From: Neurospora intermedia
Taxonomy: Eukaryota; Ascomycota; Sordariomycetes; Sordariales; Sordariaceae
Direction of reading: 5' to 3'
Assembly: GCA_037102815.1 (NCBI GenBank)
Contig: BTPP01000002.1
Location: 4,774,001-4,838,000 of the forward strand
DNA: 64,000 nt
Shown here: piece by piece, positions 32,269-44,863 of the stretch
How positions within the stretch are numbered: the stretch's first letter is position 1
Layout: every line of letters begins with the position of its first letter
Made by a program: the position numbers and the translations under genes
Notes under the pieces: generated by a model
The model's database searches: none
Told to the model about the DNA's origin: nothing
The model's input: only the letters and a program-made list of their open reading frames with translations

Positions 32269-34610
32269 CTTTTGTTTGGTCCGGATCCGAAATATCGGGA
32301 TCGGTGGCGGTAGCTCGGTCAAGTGTCGCCGAGTGTCGAAAAGTATCGTGTGGATGAGGGGGTTCGGATGGTGTTCTGATGTTTTCGGTGTTTACGTGTC
32401 CGTCGTCCCTTTGCGACCCATGATCAAGGCAGTCGGCCGCTCGGTTCTTGTGTCGTTGGTTTCGGTTGTGTGAAAGAGACGGTGTTGGCTGAAGCGTGCG
32501 TGTCGACCTGAGGTTGTGCAACACACAGCTGAGAGCGCAGAAACCGGGCCAATCCCAACTGCGTTGCGGTGCCTGCAAACCGTCATGGGCGCGTTCGTTT
32601 ATGCAGTAGGCGTCTTTACATAATCCTTGGTGTAATGAGCCGCTTCCAGGGATATCCTGACAGCTCTTGCCCCCCCTGCGACCCGCCAACAATGGAGGGG
32701 TGTCGCTGTCCCCCCTGGACGGCAAGCTAGGAAGGCTTGGCTGGAAAAAAAGGCTTCCCTGCCCGAAAACTTCAACGATCATCTGACAGGGCACAAGCAC
32801 ATCCAAAGTGTATGTAGGATTACTGGTACATCTTTGCATGTTTCTTGTTTTGTTGTCATCAGCAAGAAAGCAAATAATTTAAATGTTCAAAGTTCACGTT
32901 CTCACCCCAATCGTGTGGCGGAAGCCATGTCACTACCTCTATCGGCATCAACCTGTACGTCCTTCAAGCGCGCGGTGCGGATCTCCCGTCGGAGTGGTGA
33001 ATACAGGTATTGTCCAGCCCGTCAGTTGTTGTTGTCTCTTTACCACAGAGGCAGTTTCCCATCCACAATCTGTCACTTGGAGGTATCATGATCCTCCTAC
33101 CATCAAAGTCACACGTCCAATCAATACAACCTGGAACAACGGCATGTGATATAAAGTGACGACAAGGTGCATCTGGTAATAACCCCACGGCATCCGAGAT
33201 TTACGTTTAGTTGGATGACAAAGAGGGGGAAGTACCATGGGTCCAGCCGGTGAAAAGTTCCATCTCTATGTATTACTAACCGTCCCCTATGCTGTATATT
33301 TCGTGGGTCTTGCTCCCCGCTCACATGAGTTACAAACTTGAGCCAACAGCTGAACAAATCTCTTCACATCAAATACTCGCTCGAAAACAGCCACTCATTC
33401 TCAGTTTCGTCCGTACTCCATACACCTGGTCAATCAGTTAATCGACATCCATAGACTAGAATCAGACCAGAGCTTTCCCTCTCGCAAGTGTGGCACGTCC
33501 TGGAGTTAAACGAGCAATCACCCGGCTCATAAAAGGTTCGTCGCCAGCTAGACTTCAGTTGCATTTGTCACCTCCATGGTTCTTTCTCCCAGCACGCCTT
33601 TGTTCAAGTCTGACTCGCAGTGGAACTCCCGTCCGGCAGCTTCCATCGATTCTTCTCTGACGCTGCATGTTTCCTCCACCATTGCGCGCTAATCCACACC
33701 CCAGCAGCCGCTACGCTACCTACCCTGCCGGCTTGCTACTTTAAACTGGCTGCAGCCCCGCTTGTGTGTGCGTCAACTCTATTAACATTACACTAAGAAA
33801 TATTAGAGCCCGACTGAGAGGGACGGGAACCTTGCAAGACGCCTGCGGAAAACACTGCGAGTGGCCCGGCCATCATTACATTGATTACTTACCACGAAGC
33901 TTGTTGTTTACCTCGCAGCCAGACATCCCAAATCGGACGCCCGTTCTCGCATCACAATCCAAGACCCCAGGTGACTAATTTTACAACGCTGCTTTGCATC
34001 TGTAGCCTTTCCTTCCCTTCCAGTTCCCCTCCCGTCTCCAACGTTGGCTCAGCTATAAACCTTTGGCCAACTACCAGTACTGTCTCTCCGTCCGCTCCAG
34101 TCTTCCAACTTTCCGCCTGCTCTCAGTCCCTTCTAGCCGTCTTCCACCGGTCGATCCAGATTCTCCGGTCGATCCAGATTCTTCGCCCGTCACAGTACTC
34201 AGCCCCAGCCTCGATTTCAAAACTGCACAGACATCGATCGCGACGGGCCCATCCTCTTGTTAGTTCGAGAGGCCTCGGTTCAGCCCTGACAGACTTCTCC
34301 GCAACCCGTCGTCATCGTGGGCCTGCCCTCCTCACGTCAAAGGGACGGGACGCCTTGCCTAGGTACTCTGAAAGAGCCTGGATCCCAGCTTCCACTGCTC
34401 CATCCGCCGGGTTCCACCCATTACACAAAAACCACCGCGCGAGATCGGACCCTGAGTTTCGAGTCGAAATCTTCAGACATACATCATTCCTTTGTCGTCC
34501 GGAATAAGAGTCCGTAGGCCCATATAAAGCACCAGCTGCTGTTTCGACGTCCTTGATACCTCGCTTTCGGTCTTAGCCATCAACATACCCAAGGTCTACA
34601 AGATACCAAT
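32269..34610. other. 2.3-kb divergent intergenic region
   Basis: Promoters of GPI8 and the phosphatase-like gene. The right half (33900-34600) is pyrimidine-rich with several start codons and resembles a long 5' leader. A direct repeat GGTCGATCCAGATTCT occurs near 34149 and 34167. No gene called. Confidence 0.5.
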
Positions 34611-36587
34611 ATGGGCAAGCCCCCAGCATACCTTTTCGTTGTGAGGTAAGCTGGATTTTTGTGTACCTTGATGGCCATGGCGTTGCTTCCTGCATGGCAT
34701 CTTGTGGCCATTCGTGTCTCCAACTTTGTCCGGACGTAACTGACCACGCTACTAAACAGGCACGGATTGCGTCTCGATGTAGCCGACAAAGACTGGCATC
34801 TCACGTCGCCGACCCCCTACGATCCCCCCCTCACGTATGGTGGCTGGAACCAAGCCAAAAACCTTGGAGCTCGGATAGCGACCATTATCCGAGACAGAGT
34901 TGAGGAGGATGAGACAGCTGCCAAGGCTGCAGTGCAAACCGATCCCATGGCGAAACCGAAACGCAAACGTTACGAGGTCGTCATCCACAGCTCCCCGTTT
35001 CTGCGATGCATCCAGACCTCCGTTGCCATTAGTGCCGGCTTAGCACAAGACTCGACCCCATTCGGACCCTCTACGGGTGGCGATGACAAAGAGCCTTCAG
35101 GGAACTTTGCCCACGGACACCGAGCAAGGCCGTCGACTGCGTCCAATTCCGCTTCTGGCCCAGCACCCTTAAAGATACAAGTAGTTCAAGGGACGGCCAT
35201 CCGCAAATCTGTTCTCCGGCTGGACGCTTTTCTGGGCGAGTGGCTGTCACCTAGCTACTATGAGCTCATCAGCCCGCCACCCGAGTCTGTCATGATGCTT
35301 GCAAGCGCCAAGGCAGATCTCCTCAGACGCGAAGATTACAGCAGCTACCCTCATTTCAACGCTTACAATCACTCAAATCTCCAAGGGCAGCTTTGGAGCC
35401 CGACCCCGCAGCGCACGCACAGCTCCATTGACCTTCTGGAAAAGGGTGACCTGCCCGGTGTGGCCAGTTCTGTGCCTAGGAGCGAGAGCGCCAGTAGCCA
35501 AAGTACCAGCCAGTCCCAACCCGATTCTACCCTGCAATCGGCCAGTCATCCTTTCCCAGCCATGGGCTACGTCCCCCCAGTTCCCCATTATGCAATCAAT
35601 AGCAATAGCACTATTCCTCCGGGCTATGTCGCACATGCTCGGGATGCGTGCTGTGATATTGACTACCAATGGGATTCAATGCGGGCTCCTCTTGAATGGG
35701 GCGACGGTGGCTCCTTCCCCGAAGAATGGACCTCGATGCACTCAAGGTTTCGTGCAGGTATTCAGATGCTAGTTGACTGGTACTCCAAGGCCGAGCACCC
35801 TACCAAGATGGTCACCAAGACGGTCTCTCGGTTCGGCCGGAGAGAGTCAACCCAGGCCCAGGAATCGGAAGATAGTGACGACGTGGAGATCGAATCTATT
35901 GTTATTTTGGTATCGCATGGTGCGGGATGCAATGCATTGATTGGCGCCATTACCCATCAACCAGTCCTCGCAGACGTTGCCATGGCGTCACTTACGATGG
36001 CGGTTCGGAAGCCTGATCAGGAAATACATGAGAACATCCAGCGAACCAACACTGGCCAGAAGGGAACGATACCCATCCATCATTACTATGATCTCAAGTT
36101 GTTTGCCAACACGGACCATCTGCGTATCCCTGGCCAAGCACCGAATCTTTCGCGGTCTACATCCATCTCCGTTGCTAGTGTCGCCACTGCCCGGAACCGT
36201 TACACTCACTCTCACTCTATTTCCACGTCGAATTTCTCCTATCAGGAAATCGTGAGAGGGGGAGGGGATGTGCCCAACAATTCCCTGAGCGCCAGTCGCA
36301 GAGGCTCTAGTGGCTCTTCCACCACACCCAGGTTTGTATTTGGTACTTCCAGTGCCAGCAACGGAAGTGGAGGTGGTATCACGGTTGGAAGTGGTGTCTC
36401 ATCATTCGGCTTGAGTAAGCCTTCGAGTCTGTCAACAGGCCGTGGACGTAAGACGTCTATGGGCCTGTGGTCACCAACCAGTCTCCGCAACAGTACTGGG
36501 TTCGATGATGACGATGACGATGATAACATGGTCCTGAATTTTGGTACACCAGCAAATGATTCCAAACCTTCGACTATGAAATCATGA
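34611..36587 (+). CDS. Histidine phosphatase superfamily (phosphoglycerate-mutase-like) protein
   Basis: Exons 34611-34645 and 34760-36587 (114-base GTAAGC...ACAG intron) give 620 residues. The phospho-acceptor motif is split by the intron: VVRHGLRLD with R12, H13, G14. The second catalytic histidine is H398 in ILVSHGAGCNALIG; YEVVIHSSPFLRCIQTSVAI carries the conserved downstream Arg. Between them lies an unusually long insertion with Ser/Pro/Gln-rich segments, and the last ~150 residues are low-complexity Ser/Gly ending in a DDDDDDD run. The core resembles fungal PGM-family phosphatases (UBASH3/Tfc7-like); substrate unknown. Both catalytic His residues are present, so activity is plausible. 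It has no signal peptide. Confidence 0.85.
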
Positions 36588-37579
36588 CCTAGAGGTCAAT
36601 TCGGCGATTAGTTTAACGACATTGTGCGGGCAACCATCTCTCGCATACATTTCCTTGGTTGTATTCAGCATCATAAGCATACGGGATAAGCGGGCGTTTT
36701 GGGTTTGTTTTACAACTTTGTCTTGCCCCAATACCAGAGTATGAGGGTCTTTTTCTTGGGTGTGGAAACTGGAGAACTTGGGATGTCTTTGGATTCGGTC
36801 CGGGCATTAGGAGAAAACAGGAGAGAAAAAAAGGATAGGACACATGTGGGTGTACGCCCTCACGGGAGAATGAACCTATTCGAGTTGTTTGCCTTGCTTT
36901 TATTTCTTAGGGCTCTACGGTCATGGTAACACGGCGCAAACGGTGTTTTCTCCCCTCCTCAATCTCCCAAGCATAGGTTAATCTGTATCAATAAAAATGC
37001 AGTTATATTTTGAATTACTATACCGTTCCTTCTCACCTATACGAATACCGTTTGTGCATAGCATGTACGTACACAGCTGGCCACAGAGCATATAAACCAT
37101 TGGTCAAGGCGTCATCTGGTGTGTTTTTGAACAACACAGCTAGCTCGCACCAGTTGTCGTACCAACTGTTTTCCATGAAGGTTTCTGATCACATTGCTGC
37201 GAACCACACTAACCACCAGATGCGATTGAATTCGCGACTCATACCTGACCCTGCTAACATGTTTCACCGCCATAGGATAAATCAAAGTTGAAAGGGTGCG
37301 CGGGGTATAGGCAGGTAGTACTTTGAGTTGTAGCCTTTTTTCCCCATTGTGCTTCGGAAAGAATGCCTCTACCATACCTAGCGAGGCCTAGGTAGGTACA
37401 CATGGTAAAATAAAAAAGGTAAACCCACATTTTTTCGGCCAAACCGAGGACCTTGCCATTTTCCTCCTAGCCATCTACCGTAGCCCAAAGGGAAATCATA
37501 TACTTTTAGTTTCACCAATCACGCTGATTCCGAACACAATGTCATTCGTCTGAAATCTTGTCTTTTTGGAGGATATGCA

Positions 37580-37620
37580 TCCAAAAGTTGACAAAACGCC
37601 ATCATTTCTCAACTTTTGGA
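37580..37620. repeat. Perfect 12-base inverted repeat with 17-base loop
   Basis: TCCAAAAGTTGA at 37580-37591 is exactly complementary to TCAACTTTTGGA at 37609-37620. It could form a hairpin in RNA or DNA, or be a dyad binding site. No gene overlaps it. Confidence 0.8.
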
Positions 37621-38376
37621 CGCTCATCTAGATAAGAGGTGCCCAGATGGCCATAGGATTGCCAAGACAAGATCATGCGTTTCGTTGGCGGTTGGGAATC
37701 ACTCTCTTCTTGTTTGAGTACAATTCACTGTTGGAGAGACCGTTGGCGCAAGACTTTACAGAGAAACCAACGGGACAAGCACATTCCAACACGGAGAATT
37801 GAGTGGACAAAGAGTATAAACTGAAGTCTCGGAAACGCATCTGGAAGTTTTGCAGACCCCTGCGTGCCCTGTCACAAGAACCGCGCTAACAAACATTCCG
37901 AGCATTAACTATACGGCCTGGATTTTGTTTCAACAACATGCCACATGTTTGAACTGATAAAGCCCCTTAATCTGGTTGGTGGTGTCGGCTCAAAGGAGTT
38001 GAGTCGGAAACTTTTCTCTCCCTTTTTTTCCTTTTTATCTTCCTTTTTCTCACTCTTCTTGCGCGAGTGGTTACATCCAACAGTCAAATGTAAGGACGTT
38101 TAGGCTAGATTGAGCCTTTGATCATATCGAACGGGAATCGAACGGCCATCGAACTACCCTACGGGCTGGGGCTGACCAGTGGCACCCTGACGGCGGGTGA
38201 CGATGCCCTGTGGGCAAGGTTAGAGAAACGTTTTGTGTGGATTGTTTTGCTAAGGTACCCGCGGCCACTATCGATGCAGTGTTGAATCCGCCTTAACCCC
38301 GGCGCGCCCCGGGTCGCGCGCCGAAGCATGGACCCCTGAGACTCACTTGCTGCCACCGATCTTGAAAGGATCTCGA

Positions 38377-38395
38377 GGGGGGGGGGGGGGGGGGG
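38377..38395 (+). repeat. G19 homopolymer
   Basis: Nineteen consecutive G residues. It may form quadruplex DNA and its exact length is prone to sequencing error. Confidence 0.85.
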
Positions 38396-39561
38396 TGTCT
38401 GTCTCGTTCAGATTCGGCGCTCCCGTGCCACCCAAGAAGGGCCCACGGGGGTGCACTCTCTTGTACATTCCACTTAGTGAATACACCATACCCAATAACA
38501 AACACATATGTACTGCAGGTATCTCTAGGAGATTGTGTACTTTGGCAGGAGGCACCGACAGCTTTATGTATGTGAGGACACTGGGGGGGTTTGACAAAGA
38601 ACATGTCTGATGTCACCCCCTAACCCACCTACCCACCCAACCCAACAACCTTCAGAAGCTCGAAAAGTTCACGCCCGGTTCTGCGACAGAAAACTTTCCG
38701 GATCACCACTGGTCTGGCTGATTACTACTCGATGTAGATGATAGCAAACATTCTGTCCGCCGGTGATAAGTACCTACGTACTGTCTGTTGGGGTCGGGGA
38801 TACGGTTTCGGCCGAGTCATCTTTAGATTTCATGCGTGGGATGTTTCTGGCCCTTTCCTCGGCAGATATTTTCACAATTCTGGGCAAATCGGGTCGCATC
38901 AGCCCTGCCACTGCCCAGTCAAATGTGCGGTTGTGTCCCTGCAACCTGCCGAGCATTGAGCACTCGCGTAGAGGCCGTAGAGTCGCAGGCAGAAGCCCTA
39001 GACCCCCTTCGACTCTGGTCGATAATCCTGCCCATCAGCCCATCCATATCCTGACTTTTCGGTCGCATCCCGGACACTGAGCAGACGTTTTGGCCACTCG
39101 TTCGGCCTCATGCTCGTGTTTCGCGGATCCGGGCTTAGTATGTACAGACGCCATTATCCATGCATATGTGCTATCAAGACAGGGCGCATAACGTCACCGC
39201 TCTCTGTTGCGGGCGTTTCCGCCGCGGGCGCGGACGGCTCGTTGGGCCACGATAACGAACTTGAACGAAGCTACGACGCTACACTTGGCATCATCCATGA
39301 CCAACACAACACAAGGACCTGCCACGGACCTTTTTTTTTAGTGACATACTTGAGATAACAGCTGTTGTGGAGGCTTCTTTATATATATCGTGGTCCTCTG
39401 GTCGTCACGCCGGCCTACCCTTTCCCAAGCTTCTTTCAGACAATCGAGCACCTAGCGATATCACACCCTTTAGACCTACGGCTTTGTTCAACGAGCCTTT
39501 CATATTACTCCCATCCGCTTCAAACACCTTGTCGATATTACATCCTTCAGACAGCGACCAG

Positions 39562-40746
39562 ATGGGTCCTACAAGCGCCATGGACTCGTTGCCCAACGAG
39601 GTATGTGATGTTATCATGATGTTATCCAAGCCTTATCACTTACACGAAATCCCCTATCTTGGCCCCCTATCGCACTAGCGCCAAGCATCATCCATCCGCT
39701 AACATCACCCCGAAAACCAGATTCTAAACGACATCCTCGACTTGCTTCCAACTCGCGCTCTTCTTCCGCTTGTTCGTGTGAACAGCCATTTCTACTCGGT
39801 CGCTTTGCACATTCTCCACCAGCGCCTTTTGCAGGCCGCCGCCCTTCCAGAACATCGCCTCATCCTTGAATGCTACCACCCAAGCGCGAAGCTCTCGACC
39901 CCATACCTATACTGCGATTATCTCCGCACAGATAAGATCGGTGCTGGCCCCAATGGCGACGAGGAAGCCAATGGGCCCGAACCCGAGCCAACCCTTGCTG
40001 GATTAAAAGGCCTATACTCGCACTTCAGACCCGTCGTTCAGGAGGAGAATCGCCGACCGAGGCTACGCTATCCAAGACGGCAACAGCAGCAAGCCAACAA
40101 CGGAGAGCCATCCACAGATGCCGCCGACCACCGACCGTCTGAGGAGATCTTCCTCGACGAAGGCGAGCTGTTCTCCCAGCTCTGCTGCACAACTAACCTC
40201 GTCAAGGTTGGACCGAAGCCCGGCTTCTTCCTCAGTAACGTCAATGTAAGCGACGGCATTATGCGTGTCTGGCGCAGTTGGTTATCCGACCAAACCAATT
40301 CCACGCTCTCATCAGTAGCATCGTCGGCGTCCTCATCAACCACAGACCTTCACGCCAATGCGAAGAGAAGCGCGCAGCGAGAAGCAACACGAGAAAAAGC
40401 AACCGAATCCCCCGAGGAAAGACTCGCCAGGCTAGCGGAAGCCAAAGCAGCCAGGACCGTTCTCTGGGCTGACCCCGAGCGGAACGTGGGCGTTCGCTTC
40501 CGTGTTACGAAGAAGGCGACCGACGATTACATCAACAACCGCCACTACCGGCGCGAGCAGCCGCTGCTTGTGCCAGCCGACGAAGCGTTCGATGAAGAAG
40601 AACAACCGGTTGCCTATCAGCTCGAGTTCGACGAGGTGCTGGTTAGGTCGAGCAGGTTGCTCTTTACGATGCAGAAGAGCGAAGAAGTTAGCGAAGGTGC
40701 GGGAGGGAACCATGAAGGTACGGCTATCATTGTGTCTTTTGCATGA
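39562..40746 (+). CDS. F-box-like protein
   Basis: Exons 39562-39600 and 39721-40746 (120-base GTATGT...CCAG intron) give 354 residues. The N-terminus reads MDSLPNEILNDILDLLPTRA and continues into LLPLVRVNSHFYSVALHILHQRLL, an F-box pattern at about residues 7-50. An in-frame ATG at 39580 is an equally good start and would begin exactly at MDSLPNE. The rest has no recognised repeats: a Gln-rich insert near 120-130, an Ala/Glu/Arg-rich predicted helix at ~225-260 and a conserved-looking block YRREQPLLVPADEAF. F-box proteins link substrates to SCF ubiquitin ligases; the target is unknown. The extreme C-terminus after EGAGGNHE could instead be spliced, since GGTACGG resembles a donor. Confidence 0.75.
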
Positions 40747-43700
40747 TCGCGAGCTGCTATTCCTTTTCCCCCTTTTCCTGTTTGAACCGATTCCCAATTC
40801 CCCGATGGAAGCAACAAGGTTGAGCGTGTGGGGAGATCAAGAGAAAGAAGGGAAAGGTAAGTAGTATGGTTGTTCCAAATGATGCCGGTCTGCACATGGG
40901 GCGAAGGTTGGACGGAGGGAGGTGTTGAGGTGTGATAGACCGATTCACCACGGTTCGTTCGCCCCAATCTCCTGCCGTTTGGCGCTTTTGCCCATGTGTT
41001 CGCGAGCAAGGTTGGATCGACAAGCTGTTCTGAAACCGAGTTGATATGGGTCACATCGCGATTCTTTTCCACATTAAACGAACTCTTTGCTGACTCTTTT
41101 TCGCGTAATAGCTGTCTTCATGGACCCAACCGGTCCAGTTTCAATTCCAGTCCAGATGATTTTCTGGCCTTCGATGCTCATTGGCGGTGACTCGAATACT
41201 TTCCATTGGAACCACATGAGCGCCCTGGAGATGACCGGTCGGGCGTAATCGACTTCTTTCTCCCAATACGCTGAACATGGAAGACGATTGCCAACTGAAG
41301 TGGTTTATCCCGGTCTCTGCTCACTCGACTCTGAACTTTTTCGTCAAAAGACGCCATCCCCACTTCTTTCACTTTGTTTCCGACACGAAGTTTGAGGTTC
41401 TCCCAACGGAACGGAACTAGACCACTCGAATACCGATAGACAAGACGAGCTACACGGGATAGATGGGATAGAAAGTGACATGGGATAAGACAGACAGGAT
41501 AATAAGGGGCTCTACAAGGCACCTAGAGATACAGATGCGATTAAGTCTATTGCAGACATGGGTTTCGAGGAGTTTTATGGAGTTTCGAAAAGGATAGTTT
41601 GGAGATTTTTGTTTCTTTTTTTTAGATGTTTTCCTTAGTGTCTGGCATCGCAGCCAGTTGGTGAATCCAATTGAGATCATTTCTTTCTCAACCTCCTCGA
41701 TCGTGATTCCTGACACAAAAGGGATGGAAAGGGGTTTTCAACTCTCAATCTTCAACACTGTTTCATGAAATATCAAAGTCCCGGGAACAGCTTTTGACGA
41801 TCGAAACCATCATCAATCGGGGATTCACATCCGAGAACACATGTTCACGCTATATCATCTTTTCCACAAGACAAAGGGATGAAATGAGAGAGAGAAGGTT
41901 CAGGGCGTTAGAGGAAAGAAAGATGAAAAAAAAAAAAAAGCCTGTTCTTAGACTCTGGCTCCGGAACACGTTTTCATCATTCGGAATGACTCTACCACCC
42001 GACGTTGACTGACTGACTGACTTGCAGCCAACGAACGAGTAAAGTAGTTCAGCGGGTACTACTAGTATCGTGAGACGATCTAAATGAGCCCAGCAGCAAA
42101 ACCGACATGCTATCTTTATATGATATTACACAACAAACACTTAACCTACCTAGGTACTTACTTATACGGTTCTCTCCGTGCGGTAGGTCTTCTATGAAAG
42201 GTCCCCGGCCGTATTTTGTGATTGGTATTTACGTACCTCGAGGAAAGAAGATGGATGTCGTTCGTATCTATATGTACACAAACCGTGGACAAAGGACATC
42301 AAGAAGGCAGCGGGTTCCCGCGATGCACAGCGGTTCCAGCCCTTTGTTAGGTCGTGTGGATGGATGGTTGGATGCGGACGGATGGAATCTGTTTCTTGAA
42401 TGTGTGACCACACTTGTTGGATCTTGATGGGTATGGGTATGGGAGGGAGAGGGCGGGCTGGTGAGGCTGGATCTATGGAGCTGAGGGGATTCTGCTATTT
42501 GGACTGAAAGGCGTTTCAATCCGTTGCGCTGATAGTGTTTATGAGTGTAGTTGGAAGAATGATTGTACTGGTGGTGAGGACTGAGAAGGGAGAGAGGAAA
42601 GTGGAAGTGTAAAGCGGAGAGGGAAAGTGGAAGTGGGTGGGTGCCCTTGATTCCGTCATTAGGTTGTCCAGGGTTTGCACTAACAATTTCTGGATCACCC
42701 ACCCCCTGAGCGAAGTAAACAAGGAATTCCGGAACCTCGAGTCCACTACCTAGCGATGGGGAGCGACGGAAGGGAAGCTGAGGTGGTGCATCTTTCCGAC
42801 GCGGTGTCCTCGTGTGAGTGTGATCGGGCAAGAGATGATAAGAATACTTGATGTCCCTCCGCGACATCAAAACAGGGCGGCGTCAAGCGCAATATAAAGG
42901 AAATGGCATTGCTGCTCACCTACGTATTGTCTCGATACATTCGAGTCCAATTCCTTGAAGGGGCTTTTTGTGTATACGGGCGTAAACACCTGACACCAGC
43001 TACAGCTACAGGTACGGTTCCACTGTGACGATGTACCCCTTGCAGCAGCGGAGACATCTCAGGAACCACACTACACTACACCCCCTGTGGCACACCCCCT
43101 GTAAGTGCTATTATAGCTCCCTTCGCTATGTTCCGCGTTCTGATTGTCCAGTCGCATCCAATGGAGGAGAGCGCCTCCGAACTGGTCGAGATTCTGATTT
43201 ATTTATTTTTTTATTTTTTTTTCAACCTAGGAACAATGAGATGAGCCAGCCATCATGTTGTGACCTGGTCCTATGCTGTCCGACACTCGGGAGAGGCAGG
43301 TAACGATGCAATTGTGTTCTCGTGTAGCAAATTTACGAAGCGGCAATTTGCCTGCGAAAAAACGCAACAATTCGTTCACGAAAAACTGTAGGAAGAGGAA
43401 AAAACCCAAAGCTGCACGGGAAGGTGCAGGGGGAAGAGCGCCAAGAGGGAAGTTTTACGGGCAGGTGCCGTGACACAAGGTGCTTCTTTCCTTTTTCTCT
43501 GTTTTCGTTGGGAGAACTGGAACCCGATGTCATTTTTCAATTTTTTTTTCATCTCTTCTTTTTTCATTCTTTTTTCCCCCGCTGTTTGTTTCTACCAACA
43601 GACATGCCAGATGGTGGTTGGCGCAGCACCTTGCCTGAATGCGCGACAGGTCTGAAGCGTCACCAATGAGTCTCCCTTGTGTGAACTCAACCCCTCTTCT

Positions 43701-44863
43701 TCTTTTCTTCTGTTGAGCTGGCGATCAAACCGGTAGTATAACCGTTTCTGGTCGGTGCGGTAGTTGGTGCGGAACAGGTCGACGCCGTGGTTCCCGAGAC
43801 ATTCGCGCCCCCTCCCGCTTCAAGTCCTGTTTCAGCTCGCTGAAAATAAGGTGGTTGAGCGTGCAATCGACTGCTTGGGTGTCCAGCGGTGTCATGGCGC
43901 TGGCCTGGATGATTGCCGACCCGACCACCCCAGAACTCGCTTGCAACTCAAACATACCTACCCACGGATCGAGGTGGGTCCTATTATCCCTGAAGCTCTG
44001 AACTTTGAGGTTGCTTCCTGTACCCGACTGGGGGACAATGAACCAGCTACATACAAATCGTTCGTGAGGGACTCCTGGGTACGGCGTGGTTACTCGGCGA
44101 TGCGACCTGAGCTGATGACCTTTCTGTTGCTACAAAGAAGAGAAATCATATGGCAAGTGTCCTGTGCATGCCAAGTGTTTTTCGGTTTGTTTTTCGCATG
44201 GAAGGTTTCTTTTTCTGAAGGCAAATCGAGGTGGATGCGAGAGACCAACAAGCTGGGGGCCTGGGAAGAGGGAGCCAAACACAGGGAAAGAAAAAGCTTC
44301 AACATTCCTTTTCGACCTTTCCCCCACGAATCAGTTCCCGGCAGGGTGGTAATCATCTACCCTGTCACAAGTAGGGATCCTATCCATCTCTGTCTTGCCG
44401 TGCCCGGAACTGTTCCGACTTTGTGTTACTAGCCGATGCTCCCTCATGGCGCACTTGATCGTCGCGGGCCCTCCTTCTCGAGGTTCTCATACTGACTAGC
44501 CCCAGTTGTCAAAGGCCATACTAGACGTAGGCGTCAATATCTGGCATGGAGGGCTCAACGTCATGAGCAAGGCTCTTGGTCTCACAAGCGTGAAATGTGC
44601 CCGATCATGTGTGGGCCTCCTCGTGTGTGACATGCCCCGTCGTTCTCTTAATACCGTTGTCGAGTGACCCTTCCCATGCTCATGTTTCCCTCTTTGCTCC
44701 TCTTGCCAGTCCATTCCTCGTTTGTGTCACTCGACTGCTTCGTTATCGACTGCTGGACAGCGACAACGGGACAACAACACTCGCTTTGGTAACAAGCAGC
44801 TGGGTCGTGCTTTGAAACACAACAAGTTGGGTCGTCGAGAGTACTCGGCTTGGGATTTTGGAA
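40747..44863. other. 4.1-kb region without a convincing gene
   Basis: The longest gap in the window. It holds A/T homopolymers (A13 near 41926, T-rich 43199-43222 and 43538-43575), a TACCTAGGTACTTAC motif near 42146, and some coding-like codon strings on the minus strand near 43665-43955 that I could not build into a gene. It may contain noncoding RNA or long untranslated leaders. Confidence 0.4.

Larger units (their letters stand above)
36588..39561. other. 3-kb intergenic region with hairpin and G19 run
   Basis: Contains a perfect 12-base inverted repeat (37580-37591 with 37609-37620), a run of 19 G at 38377-38395, a near-palindromic GC block at 38300-38322, and TAGGTAGGTAC motifs near 37390. 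No coding region is convincing. Confidence 0.5.

Noticed and set aside
33881-34507. 208-codon plus ORF before the histidine-phosphatase gene
   Set aside because: Low-complexity Ser/Pro content of a pyrimidine-rich leader; the real gene starts at 34611.
43764-44432. 222-codon plus ORF in the 4.1-kb gap
   Set aside because: Mixed composition and no recognisable motif; probably chance.
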